Below are positions 29,477 to 39,794 of a DNA stretch of 64,000 bases, piece after piece (the first letter of the stretch is position 1; each line of letters opens with the position of its first letter). A program made the position numbers and the translations under genes. The DNA is from Sipunculus nudus (lineage: Eukaryota; Annelida; Sipuncula; Golfingiida; Sipunculidae): contig CM049315.1 in NCBI GenBank assembly GCA_026874595.1, positions 256,001-320,000 on the forward strand, written 5' to 3'. Under the pieces are notes generated by a model, which did not search any database, was not told where the DNA came from, and worked only from the letters and a program-made list of their open reading frames with translations.

Positions 29477-29995
29477 TTGCTGTTGGTTTACCATATGATA
29501 TCACCTGCAATGTTGCAATACAAGATACGAAATGATCATCAAACAACAGGTTCAACATACCTATCAAAAAGACCACACTATGGATTAGCATTCTATGTCC
29601 ACAAAGACCTCTACCCATTCACTGAAGTGCATCATCAGTCTAATGGAAACATTGATGCATCTGTATTATTGGTAAATACACCAAGCTCTTCCTTACAACT
29701 GATTAGTGTGTACAGATCCCCTCAGTCAAAACTGTCTGACTTTAGGTCCAAGCTTTCTCAGCTTATGACACATGTTGATATCCAAAAACCATTGTTAGTA
29801 ATGGGAGATTTTAATATAGATGTTAGTAAACAAAACAATATGTCAGCGTTGAATGATCTTTCACAACTTTTACTCTGTCAACAACTTGTAACAGAATGCT
29901 ACAACTTCAACAATAGAGGCTACATGGTCGAATCATAAAGTCTTGTTCACTGTTGTTCCAAAGAGTGTTTTCCAGTTTCATACTGATTGATCATT
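29477..29995 (+). pseudogene. EEP (AP-endonuclease-like) domain of Helitron
   Basis: YGLAFYVHKDLYPFTEV, LQLISVYRSPQSKL and LLVMGDFNIDVSKQNN (GDFN is the diagnostic EEP motif) come in order, then a degenerate C-terminal end past a stop at 29938. The first catalytic motif (Asn/Glu) is not seen. Endonuclease domains C-terminal to the helicase define Helentron/Helitron2 elements. A LINE origin is less likely because no RT follows. Confidence 0.75.
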
Positions 29996-31298
29996 TTAAT
30001 ATTGGTTTAGAATGAATTTGACTCCCAATTTCTTAGTAATGGTTTGATATGATTTAACAGACATAAACTTACCCAAAGAGAATCTCTAATTCAGAAACTT
30101 ATAATAGTAAGTTATTATTCACCATACACAGAGACAGGTCCCGACCTCTGTGCTGTGAATACAGACTTCTTATCATCATATTTATATTCAAACTTGTCAG
30201 CCACACGCATCAGTAACTGTATGTGACATGAGTCGGACCTCCCCATCAAACCTTGTATCAAAAGAACATGTCTTTAGCAGTCTATTAGGCAGATCATGAG
30301 AACAAATTGTAGCAGTTTGACAAAGCAACTTCTAACTTTCTTTAGAGGACTAATCTATTTGGAAAACCTTAATAAGGTTACCGTAACTTATGGACTATTG
30401 GCAAAATGCATGATTTTCAGCACTCTGCAAGTCATTTTGCTCGTTGTTCAAGGTTTCTTTAATTCAACTGAGCGTCATGGCTCATGGGCAAGATTCCAGG
30501 TTTATTTTAAACGCTATTAATCAAATGAAATAAAATTACGTAAACAAAGGCAGTTAAAACGACACACTACAAAAAGAATACGGGATACGCGGTCGCTTAA
30601 ATTAATCTGATCAGTTATGCATGCCAGGGACGATTCGTCAGAAACCGTCTGCTGCCAAAACCCAGTTATGATCGTTAAAGAACCGGAGAAACTGAACAAT
30701 TCTAGCAATAACAAACATCTGATTTGTAGAGATCGTGCACCAGACATCGTCATTTGCAAGTTCTATTATATAGCCCTGCGTCATTTGCTTCATATATTCA
30801 CGGTGCCGCCGGGATCATAGCTGGAAAATCGAACTCTCAAAAAACCGAAGGCGATGTGATGTCCCTGAACATTTCCTGCCAAAATTGTCATGAATGAAGT
30901 CGCATGGGGTGGATTTTACTACGAACTTCCTATTGGCTATCTGTTACACTTCATCTCTCCACCAATCACAAGAACGTATGCGTGCACTGGCCAGGCATGG
31001 ATGTATGCAAATCAACTGCATGTCAGTCAATGTGCAGCATGGTTTAAATGCCAGCATGGCCGGTTGATAGTATGAATGTCTTATTAAATGCGACAACGAT
31101 GAACTTGCGCTTTATTTGTAATCCAACGAGACAGATTGCTTATTGCTCAATGTCTCTTTTAACGCGATTCCCCTATTTTTATAACGTTTGCGCATGTTAA
31201 TAAGTCAGTTCATGATTCTTTTACACTCATGGAAGTGGTGAGACTTTGGGAGCGGTTTACCGGCAGTTTTTCTCCTCTCACCGGCGTACGAGAGTGTA
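29996..31298. other. no gene seen
   Basis: Short open frames on both strands lack motifs. The region around 30890-31075 has an ATGCAAAT octamer (31003-31010), but there is no other sign of a promoter. The Helitron 3' end should lie in the first part of this interval; I could not define it. Confidence 0.45.
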
Positions 31299-31530
31299 CT
31301 TATGTAGGCACAATCAGACTTATTTTAAAGGCTTAAATTAAATGATCGGCTACTTCGGGTAATACCTTTCATTATGGAAATTAAGAATATCTACATGGAG
31401 ACTGAGGGAGATTAAAAATAGAGGGGCTATTAGCCTAGCACCTGAAGGCAGATTTTTACGGGCCAGACAAGCTTGCACCTTAACATGTCATGGGAGTGAG
31501 CCAAAAAAAAACAAAAACGGGTGATTGGCC
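31299..31530. repeat. dispersed repeat, copy 2
   Basis: Same orientation and word order as positions 1-185 (acaatcagact, attatggaaattaag, agaggggct, ctagcac, gaaggcagattt). Its 3' side has 'gggagtgagccaaaaaa', repeated at 32884-32900. Confidence 0.65.
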
Positions 31531-31589
31531 CGCGGGCCCCTTAAAATTTTGAAGCCTGTTCACAAATGCAAGCTGAGTACATTCAAAGA

Positions 31590-31765
31590 AGGTCAAACGT
31601 GCGCGGCCTCGAGCCGGCCTGGAACCCGTTTACCCCGAGTCACCGAGGCCGGAAGGCTCGAGGCCGAGTCAAAGTCCGAGGCCTGGTCTTCCAAGGCCGA
31701 GGCCGGCGAAACCCGGCCTCGAGACCGGCCTCGAGGCCAAGACCGGCCTCGAGACCTCCAACACT
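31590..31765. repeat. GC-rich GGCCTCGAG minisatellite
   Basis: Imperfect ~10-11-bp units of ggcctcgag/cc, ending in ggcctcgagaccggcctcg-type text. It includes the perfect 12-bp palindrome ggcctcgaggcc (about 31723-31734). It is a sharp GC island in AT-rich DNA. Frames across it give Arg/Pro-rich peptides that I treat as artefacts. Confidence 0.75.
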
Positions 31766-31770
31766 GCTGG

Positions 31771-32950
31771 GGTATACCTATGGCATTTACTTACGATTAG
31801 TCTGAAATAAATGATACATAAAATCTTGAAAATTATTAAAATAGACTGTTCAGAATTGAGATTACAGAAGTAGCAGCAAGGCGCCGGTCAAATTAAACCA
31901 CGTGATTTGAGGCAAAGAGCCCACGTGGTTGTTGAGGCGAGATGCCCACTGGGCGTGTTACCCCTTCAAAGCAACAATAAGTGGGGAGTTAGATTTTTTT
32001 TTCCAAAAATAAATTTTATTTTAAATTGAAACGAGGTTATACATTAACACAACCTTAACACAGCGAGAGGGACTCCGTGTATCGCCCGGGCCACAATACC
32101 TTCCATTTGCCCAAAAAATGTAATTCATGTTCCCGCTGGTTGAAACATCGCCGGTTGCAGTGGATCAGGGCCTGATACATGGGGCACATGGTGCGTGTCA
32201 TTGAGGCCCGTGGACCTATCGTACAAACTTGTTGAAATAGGTTCTACAATGAATTAATTTACATTCAGCAGATGGGCTGTAATGTTAATTCAGGACCGTA
32301 ATGTCCATCCAGCGGAGATATATCAGAAGACATGAATGTCTGTGTATGGACTAGTTTGAACTACTCTTTGTTTATAGATCTGTCGCGGATGCACAAAAAC
32401 AGACCTCTGGTTACGCGACCTTGTTGTGGTAAACAGTAACACGTGGACCATGCTTACTCACACACAGAACAATAACGAGGTCCTAACAGGTAGCTATATG
32501 AGTGGTAATGAGACTGTGTGCTGGGTTGTTTTTGCTGGGAAACTTTTGTATAAAGCAAAACTGGACTGATAGAGTGAAAGAATAGGTCTAGGCAAAATAT
32601 TGCTCCTGATTACATCCCTTTAAGCGTTTCTACATGAAGGCTTCGTGTTACTTTGTGAATTACCGAGTGAATGCGGCATGTGTGAATTAGTATTGTTTTT
32701 CACGAATTGGTCATAAAAAAAGTGTAACCCACTTTCTAGTAATTCAGCATTCAGCTTTGATTCGAAGTTAGGCTGTAATTTTCCCTTAATTATAGTACTA
32801 TAGGCAAATGAGTTTGCACTGTGGTTATCTAAAAATGGAAGCTCGAGAATGATTTTTACAATCTTGAACGTTAACATTTCACGGGAGTGAGCCAAAAAAT
32901 ACGGGTAGCTATATGGGTGGTCTTAAAAATATATGTTAAATGGAACAAGA

Positions 32951-33000
<50 letters not shown>

Positions 33001-33507
33001 ACTAAATTATATCTTATTTTTTAATTGTTGAAAATGATTTAAAATTTGAAATGAGATAAATAATTTTCATAAACTTTGTAAATTTCATGCCCGAAATTAG
33101 TGGTACTCCGTCCTATAAAAATAAGTTTAAACTAAGATAAATTTTATTTAAAGTCGGTTTTCTATAATCAACAAATACAACATAAGCTGACAGAGCTTTT
33201 ATCACCGACTACATAGATAAGACATGTTAAGATAACCAATACATTAAAAACACGAGTCAAGATTTAAAGATAACAGGTATGGTGTTCACACATTACACGC
33301 TAGTTTACACCAATTAATATGGATGAAAGCACTTAACTTTTACGTGTTACACTTTTTCTCTGTGTTATTCCTTTGCATCATCCCGCTTTTTTCACGACCT
33401 GGCCCAGTGTAAGAGATCAAAAGACTCGCATGGTAACACCTGATTAGACCAAAGTCACCATTTCTTATGCACAGTAATTAAGATCTGCTAGAGTTATACA
33501 ACTCGCG
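31771..33507. other. no gene seen
   Basis: AT-rich anonymous sequence holding a (TA)n tract at 32953-32999. No open frame has a recognisable motif. Confidence 0.5.
32953..32999. repeat. (TA)n microsatellite
   Basis: About 23 perfect AT units. Confidence 0.97.
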
Positions 33508-33620
33508 TTATTGACACACGGTATTACGAAAAGAGTGTTTGTGACACACGGTGAACGCCCTGCCATCTAGCGGGAGTGTGACAGAATAGACGCATGCGCA
33601 GTTAAACCGTGTGTCAATAA
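33508..33620. repeat. small inverted-repeat element
   Basis: A 15-bp arm ttattgacacacggt (33508-33522) is exactly inverted as accgtgtgtcaataa (33606-33620). A further direct copy of gacacacggt is at 33542-33551. It could be a very short MITE or a solo pair of ends. Confidence 0.5.
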
Positions 33621-33985
33621 GGGCGGTCCAGTGTTATACCATTTAGTTGTATTCTGTGTATGGCCATTCGCGATAACCGAGTAATGATTAAAAACGCGAC
33701 TCACAGATGGCACCACTGTAGGCATTGTGTTTGCGCAACCAGTATTCGGTTCATTCGCCGGAGGGCAGTTTAGATATCACTGTCGTGAAGCGCATCACAA
33801 ATTGTGGAGTCCATCTAGACATCTGTACTGCTATACAGCGGAGTCTAAGTATTACTGGGTCGTAGAAAAGATACATTCCCTTTTCGTTTCTCTATTACTT
33901 TTATTTCAATAAAAGAGTTCAAACTTACATGAACGGATGGATATATGCATACATCAATCCACACCAATATTTCATCAATCCACAC

Positions 33986-33988
<3 letters not shown>

Positions 33989-34051
<63 letters not shown>
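33989..34051. repeat. (TA)n microsatellite
   Basis: About 31 AT units abut the LTR-like fragment that begins TGTCGTAGG at 34052. Confidence 0.97.
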
Positions 34052-34055
<4 letters not shown>

Positions 34056-34212
34056 GTAGGCTGAATAGTATCAGGCACGCACATATAGCATTAATTTCAC
34101 AGAAACGAAAGTAGTTGACAGAACGTGGTTTTAATCATAATAGTTTGAATGTAATGACCCCTAGTGGCAAACCGAGATCTTATTGTATTTTGTAACTGAG
34201 ACCAACTGCCAC
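34052..34212 (-). repeat. LTR-like fragment shared with 52082-52200
   Basis: tgtcgtaggctgaatag, caggcacgcacatatagc and gttgacagaacgtgg match 52082-52158 almost exactly. 'gaccaactgccaca' (34200-34213) matches 52188-52200 after an internal length difference. At the second site the same end is joined to Gypsy pol, so TGTCGTAGG...is plausibly the inner end of that family's LTR. Here it would be a solo fragment. Confidence 0.55.
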
Positions 34213-34273
34213 ATTCACCCCGCCAGACTTTAAATGTCGTCCCGACATTATGCATAAAAAGTCATGAGTCAAT

Positions 34274-34302
34274 TGTTACGGAACCTTATATCAACAGAGT
34301 GT
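34274..34302. repeat. LTR-end-like fragment
   Basis: tgttacggaaccttatatca matches the ends of the LTRs at 45991 and 61630 (TGTTACGGAACCTAATA...). Similarity stops after about 28 bp, so it is a fragment or a related family's end. Confidence 0.4.
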
Positions 34303-34747
34303 AGGATATTCCATCTGCCCCTATGCATACACCCCCTTTAGAGACAATGGGCTCTTTCACTGGGTGATCCGGTAAGAAGGTTACACATGCGGGGGGAGGG
34401 CAGTTGGGGGTAAGACTGGAGAAGGGGAGTGAGATGTTACGCCACGGTGAAACATAGTAACCGGCAACTCTTTTCCTGAGACGCTGGCAATATATTCACT
34501 ACTGGGCATACTAATATTTTAATTTTGAGAACTTTCGGCCATTTTTGGTGGACTTATAACTTAACTACAGTGTTGTTGTATTTTATTCTGGGTTAAATCC
34601 TACATTTGGCTAGCGTGCCAACTTACAAAGCCTCCTTTTTAAGTAGCGGTACGAACCTCTTTACTTTTCCAAATTAATTTACAAAATTCAAAGCAGATAA
34701 GTCGATAGGTTTCTGCCGCATGTCTCATTGAGAATCTTATAGATGAG

Positions 34748-34756
34748 TATATAAAG
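34748..34756 (+). promoter_or_regulatory. TATA box upstream of element 3 gag
   Basis: TATATAAAG lies 75 bp before the gag start at 34823. The leader is too short for a complete LTR R-U5 plus primer site, so part of the element's 5' end is missing or differently arranged. Confidence 0.4.
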
Positions 34757-34822
34757 TATACATGTGTAGAACTTAACTACACTCATTCATGCAACGCTGC
34801 ACACAGCCGGACTGAACCGAAG

Positions 34823-35237
34823 ATGGCCAGTCAGCTCCTGCAACAGGTAGCTGACACCCTGAGGGACAAAGCGGACTCTAACAGGTACGTGATGTCACAG
34901 ACTAAATTGTCTAGAGTTATCAGCTCAATCGAGCCTATCACTAAAACTTCCTTCACTAAAACCCGAGCTTGGTTACGCGCAATGGACCTGGCGTATATAG
35001 ATTTAGACGGCGATGATGCCGCCATGATAGAAGTTATGAGAGGCACCTTGGGGGGGGGGGGATTAAGGAATCTGTTGATGATTTTTACATAGAGAATGCC
35101 GACTTTCATGATGCTATTCGAGAACACGGTATTTCTGTTAAACAGGCCGTCAAACCTAAGTGGACTGCCATTAAGGCCTATATAGAAAGGACATTTCTCC
35201 CTGACAATGAACTTCAAGAATTGAGAAAAAACCCTTA
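34823..35237 (+). pseudogene. Gag N-terminal region of element 3
   Basis: ATG 34823 begins MASQLLQQVADTLRDK, and 89 codons follow. The frame is lost at a run of 11 G (35050-35060) and resumes with SVDDFYIENADFHDA, WTAIKAYIERTFLPDNELQ. The helical, acidic-basic composition and its position before a CCHC knuckle and protease make it a capsid-like gag. I cannot place it in a named gag family. Confidence 0.6.
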
Positions 35238-35512
35238 GCTATATTAAACAAGACCCCAGTCCACATTACACTTTTATAATGATTACTTTCGCCGAGCCGC
35301 CCGCCAGGCATTTCCAGTAGCCACGCGAGCGCCCAGTGATGAAAAGAACTGGTTAGATTATACTCTAAAGGGTTAATCAATAACCGGTTAGCACTGGCCT
35401 CCTGTATACAGTCAACTTTGGATTTTGTGATGGAGACCGCCCTGAAAAAAGCCCGAGAACTTGCATGTTACGGCGAACCTGACCGGGGCGCCCCAAGGAC
35501 TTTAACCAAATC

Positions 35513-35797
35513 ATGTCCTACCGCCAAAAACGTAACTCGCGTGGACGGACCGGTAGAGCTATCTCAGGAGATACGCGCTATCTAGCGCACCGCATCCAGT
35601 GCTTTTACTGCAAACAATCCGGGCACGCACAGGCGCGGTGCGCATATCATATCATACGGCCATCATCTGTGAGCAGCAATTTACCCCTATCACAGGTTTG
35701 GCAGTCAAAGCGACCTACCAGTCATTATCAGCGCGGCCGAATTCCTGAAATGCGCGCCCAGCGCCCGATTGGGAGTATCCAAATATGGAGTCTGTAA
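35513..35797 (+). pseudogene. Gag nucleocapsid (CCHC) of element 3
   Basis: CFYCKQSGHAQARC is a perfect C-x2-C-x4-H-x4-C zinc knuckle (codons near 35602-35643), preceded by a basic Arg-rich stretch (RQKRNSRGRTGRA). It would bind the element's RNA. It sits between gag capsid and protease as in Ty3/Gypsy elements. Confidence 0.7.
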
Positions 35798-35959
35798 TCC
35801 ATACAGTCGAGGACAGAGATTACGCTGAAAATTCGCACAATGAATCTCCGTGTGGCTGCCACAGGTCTGAGCATACTTACTAAGAACACTCAGGCCGCAA
35901 CTAATAAGTCAAACAGAAACACATAATTAGACCGTGTCCCGGCCAAATGAATCTGTGAG

Positions 35960-36262
35960 CACTGTATTAGTGCCACGTGGGCGTCCTTTTCTGTCACCGT
36001 ACTTTCAAAATCGGGCATTTCGGCATTACTAGACACAGGGGCTTTACGAAGTCTGATTCTATTTGCCGCTTTTCAAGAGTGACAACAGCTCAATCTACAA
36101 TTGGTTTTAAGTTCACCGGTCCATGGCCTGCAGGCAGTAACAGGTTCAAAATTGCTAGTCACGGGGGTCCCTTTTGTTCAATTCAGCACACTGCCAACAC
36201 TCAACTTTTTTTGTGCCTCAGGACCTGCCTCATGAAATCATTATTGGCAGTGATGACTTAGA
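35960..36262 (+). pseudogene. aspartic protease of element 3
   Basis: The frame containing GISALLDTGALRSL carries the DTGA active site (about 36030-36040). IIGSDDLDSGDSH (about 36236-36275) fits the conserved C-terminal ILGxD-type segment in another frame. At least two frame changes break the domain. Confidence 0.65.
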
Positions 36263-36469
36263 TAGTGGGGATAGCCACATTGATTTAGAGTCCGACCAGC
36301 TTATCTGGTTTGATAAATGTTACTCGTTGTCAAGGGAACCCTTTATCAACCCCCAGGTATTTTACCCACAATCCCTGTCAGGGAGGATAACTCTGTGTGC
36401 GAACTCATTCGCCAATATGCGCATGTGTTTCCTCAATCAGATGGCCCATGCCCCTCTGTACCTTGGAAC

Positions 36470-36999
36470 CTATGAAAATTGAAACCGAGGGTGCTCCGGT
36501 GGCACAGAGGCCGTACAGGGCGCCACTATCAGCACGCCAGCTTATCGAGGATGAAATTGATAAAATGCTGAAAGGTGGGATAATCCGCCCCTCCAGATCA
36601 CTTTGAGCGTCTATTGTCCCTTTATTTCCTAAGCCAGGTGCATCAGAAGTGCGTTTTTGTATTGATTATCGCCGGCTTAATTCAGTGACAGTAAAAGACC
36701 GTTTTCGAGTGCCCCGCATCCAGGACATTTTTGATTCATTACAGGGTGCAACCATATTCACACCTTTATATCTAAAAAGCGGGTACCACCACTTAGCCGT
36801 GGACGAGGAATCCATAGAAAAGACAGCTTTTGTTACACACTGCCGTCAATACGAATTCTTACGAGTTCCGTTCGGAAGCTGCGTAAGACACCCCCCACCC
36901 GCCAAATACCCAAGGGGATTAGAAGCTTTATTAGGGAAGCTTGCCAAGGTCAATATAGATGACGCTGTAGTTTTCTCTAAAACCCATGGAAACACATGA
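36470..36999 (+). pseudogene. reverse transcriptase of element 3, catalytic residues changed
   Basis: RPYRAPLSARQLIEDEIDKM, VRFCIDYRRLNSVTVKDRF, LYLKSGYHHLAVDEES, YEFLRVPFG and VNIDDAVVFSK are seen in order. A stop at 36604-36606 interrupts the finger region. The first catalytic Asp is changed (LYLKSGY where LDLKSGY is expected), and the YxDD box reads NIDD. The part following PFG is scrambled. It is clearly dead. Confidence 0.82.
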
Positions 37000-37039
37000 A
37001 TCATCTCAGGCATGTCTTAACAAGTACAATCTTAAGCTG

Positions 37040-37480
37040 AAAACATCAAATTGCCATTTTGCTCAAACAGTGGTCAAATTGTTAGGCCACATTATTTCAG
37101 CAGAAGGCAGGGCACAAGACCCCGATAAAATAGCTGCTGTAGCCAACCTGGCGCCCCCTACTTAGTTGAAGAAATCAGATCGTTCCTGGGTATGAATGGT
37201 TATTACCGGCAATTCGTGCCTGATAATGCTAAAGTGGCTGCATCTCTGGCCGACCTCATCAGAAAGAAGGTAAAGTTTTCATGGACTGCTACCCATCAAA
37301 AGGCGTTTGAGAAATTAAAACAAATGCTAGTGTCCGCCAAAGTTATGGCATACCCACGGACTGACCTAGAATATAGGTTATATACTGATGCTTCGGATAA
37401 CGCCATTGGTGGGGTCGGGGTGGAACGTGTTATCGAGTATGGCTCTCATCAGCTAAACGATACACAAAAATAAATACCCT
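37040..37480 (+). pseudogene. RT thumb and RNase H of element 3
   Basis: LLGHIISAEGRAQDPDK, MNGYYRQFVPDNAKVAA, FSWTATHQKAFEKLKQM and YRLYTDASDNAIGGV are present. The first RNase H Asp (TDAS) is intact. A stop follows QLNDTQK at 37471, and later fragments up to 37720 retain TLNKKADFLSRIP-type text. Confidence 0.78.
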
Positions 37481-37912
37481 GTTATTTAGAAGGAATGTCT
37501 GGCGATGCTGTATTGCTTGATGAAACTGAAACCTTATCTGTATGGTAGCCCAGACATGGCTTACGTAGACCATTCCCCCTGGGTGGTATTTTTTCTTCAA
37601 ACATTAATAACAGCAGGGTACAGCAGTAGGCTCTTACGCTGGCTATGTTCAACACAAAAATCGTGTACAAAAAGGGAACTTTAAACAAGAAAGCTGATTT
37701 TTTGTCACGCATTCCAAGCTAAGCCCTTCTACCTTACACCGAAGAACTGGCTTTACTTGACATTGACAATGATGGGGCTGAGTTACATAGCTCACGGCAC
37801 ACATACGATAACCTTAACATGCAGAAAGCCGAAGCAGATCAGAGGCTCTATATGGTGCACCAACGCCAGAAATGTGCGTCAAGGGAGGGGCACAGCTCTT
37901 TTTGTCTCATAG

Positions 37913-38516
37913 ATGATGTATGATATGTCGTTCCCCGACCCCCTGCAACCCATTCATCCCCATTTGGTGTTACCGCCTACCTTACACACGGAGGTGATTT
38001 CTAATGCCCACAATCAGGTTGGCCATCTGGGGTCGCAAAAACAGTGCACAAGAAAGCTACACCCCTTCTTAACATGCGACAAGCGGTCATATATTTTATT
38101 TCAAAATGCCCCGTCTGTATATAACAACGAACGCCCAATGAGATGATAGCAATAGGTGAAATGCCAGTCCCAGATAGTCCTGCAGAAGTGGTAGGTGTGG
38201 ATTTGATCAACCCATTTGTCTCTTCAGCTCACAATAACCGATATGTGTTGGTTGTTATATGCCACCTGACAGGCTGGATCGCGGCATACCCGATCCCCGA
38301 TAAAATCAATCAGAGCGTTTGGAACGCGTTTCACAATCAATACTTTGCCCGGCATGATGCCCCGCGAAGAATTTACCACCAATGCCTGGTGCGATTATCT
38401 GGCCGAATTACATATTGAGCAAGTCCGCAAAACACCCTACCACCCAGCGAGCAATGGAAAGTGCGAAAGGGCCAACACAACAGTCAATGACTTCCGGTTG
38501 ATCATGGCCGCCTAGT
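37913..38516 (+). pseudogene. integrase of element 3
   Basis: NAHNQVGHLGSQK keeps the two zinc His, but the Cys pair is degraded. AEVVGVDLINPF has the first catalytic Asp and RYVLVVICHLTGWIAAYPI the core strand. In the next frame DYLAELHIEQVRK, TPYHPASNGKCERANTTV has the catalytic Glu. Frame changes lie near 38140 and 38380. It ends at 38515 against the LINE fragment. Confidence 0.8.
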
Positions 38517-38527
38517 GCCACAACTGA

Positions 38528-39487
38528 GTGCAGCTCGCACAAAAATCGGGAATACACCTACTGAGAATGGCCGAAGGCCGGAGTATGAAAACACGATTAA
38601 TGAGTAAGACAGATTCGCCAAGCCAAGGGAAGGCAAGCATCGAAAAATACCTACAGCAAACCAGGCTTAGCAAAAACACTGCCAGCAGAGAATCACAGAC
38701 AGAATCGTCCATAATGGAGGCTAGTGACCCCATGTTAGCTATGGTGGACGCGAATGTGCTCAGTTGGAGAAAACACTGATGTCAGTGTTCGAAGATTTAC
38801 GAAAATTGCTGGTAAGTGACAGTGATCAAATCAAAAGTGAGGTTACAACTGTAAACAATAAATATACTGCTCTGGATGAGAAAATTAACTGCGTTATTGG
38901 GAGTCTTGACTTCACCCAAACAGACATTGAGAAACACACTACAAAAATAAATGCCCTACAGAAAGAAAATAAGGCATTAAAAGATGAAATCGAGAAGCCT
39001 GAAGGCAGATAAAGGCACAACAGAAGATAAACTGACCAATATCAAAACAAAAATATTGGACATTGAACGTTATAGCCGTGAAATACAACGTCAGGCAACT
39101 CCGAGTTCCTGAACAAAAGGGCGAAAATTGTTTACGAATAGTCGCCAAAGCCATTGATGAACAATCAAAACATGGACGAGATTGTAAAGACTATAGAAAC
39201 AGCCCATCGAACAGGCAAGAAAAAGAATGGAGTTGACCGGCATATCATTGTCAAATTTCACAGCCGACCAATCAGAAACGACTTTTTGTGTAAAGCACAA
39301 AAAACAGCAAAACCCCGAACGGAGCAGAGCCCAAGCCTTCTTCGTAGAAGACCTCACAATAGATGACTACAATCTGAAGAAGAAAACCCTCAAACAAATG
39401 CGCCAGGCTAATTGCGAACAAAAGAAGGTGAGGTACTGGCGCGGTCGTCCTATTATCAATGGTAAACAAACCCCCATTGAGGACTAA
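38528..39487 (+). pseudogene. L1/Tx1-like LINE ORF1 protein remnant
   Basis: An N-terminal basic segment (MAEGRSMKTRLMSK) leads into a coiled coil (FEDLRKLLVSDSDQIKSEV, INALQKENKALKDEIEK). An RRM-like part (DIERYSREI, HIIVKFHSRPIRNDFL) follows, then the C-terminal domain (FFVEDLTIDDYNLKKK, LKQMRQANCEQKKVRYWRG, INGKQTPIE). This is the usual ORF1p layout: trimer coiled coil, RRM, CTD, which binds LINE RNA. At least three frame changes are seen, near 38770, 39010 and 39150. No ORF2 follows. Confidence 0.75.
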
Positions 39488-39794
39488 ACACCTGCACACA
39501 GTACTAAGAAGTACCGTGACGTGAACACGGATATTTCCCGCCATCATCTTCAAATCGTCAGCGCCATCGCGAGTCTGTTATTTAAACAAGCCCATCAACC
39601 ACAAGTGACGGCACCATACGGCATAGTCATGGACTATCTTAACTGGTTTAATGAGAAGCTCCAGCTCTGGATATGAGAGAACTGTAATTGCTGGATATGA
39701 GAGAACTGCAATTGCTGTATTATCGCCCATGTAGCTTTGAACTTCACATGAGCATACCATAATTCTTACATCACTACGAAGATAAGACAAATCA
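39488..39794. other. no gene seen
   Basis: A short direct duplication, gctggatatgagagaactg at 39663-39681 and again about 26 bp later, is the only structure noticed. Confidence 0.5.

Larger units (their letters stand above)
24086..29990 (+). mobile_element. decayed Helitron with PIF1-type helicase and EEP domain
   Basis: One degenerate coding region on the plus strand shows, in order: a papain-fold protease-like domain (24086-24780), Lys/Gln-rich repeats (24930-25450), a DUF6570-like Cys-rich region (25540-26310), a Rep/HUH-type domain (26330-27600), a PIF1/RecD-type helicase (28530-29470), and an EEP nuclease domain (29500-29990). This set is characteristic of animal Helitrons of the Helentron/Helitron2 type. 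I count at least eight frame breaks or stops. Termini (TC...CTRR or short inverted repeats) were not found, so the limits are those of the coding region. Confidence 0.88.
34823..38516 (+). mobile_element. degraded Ty3/Gypsy retrotransposon (element 3)
   Basis: Remnants occur in the conventional order on the plus strand: gag (34823), CCHC knuckle (35600), protease (36030), RT (36480-36990), RNase H (37190), integrase (37900-38515). It has many stops and frameshifts, more than elements A or 2, so it is probably older. Integrase ends abruptly against LINE sequence at about 38520. No LTR pair was found. Confidence 0.85.

Noticed and set aside
29477-29938. LINE endonuclease
   Set aside because: No RT follows, and it directly continues the Helitron helicase, so it is the Helitron's nuclease domain.
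31525-31805. Arg/Pro-rich frames
   Set aside because: They translate the GGCCTCGAG minisatellite.
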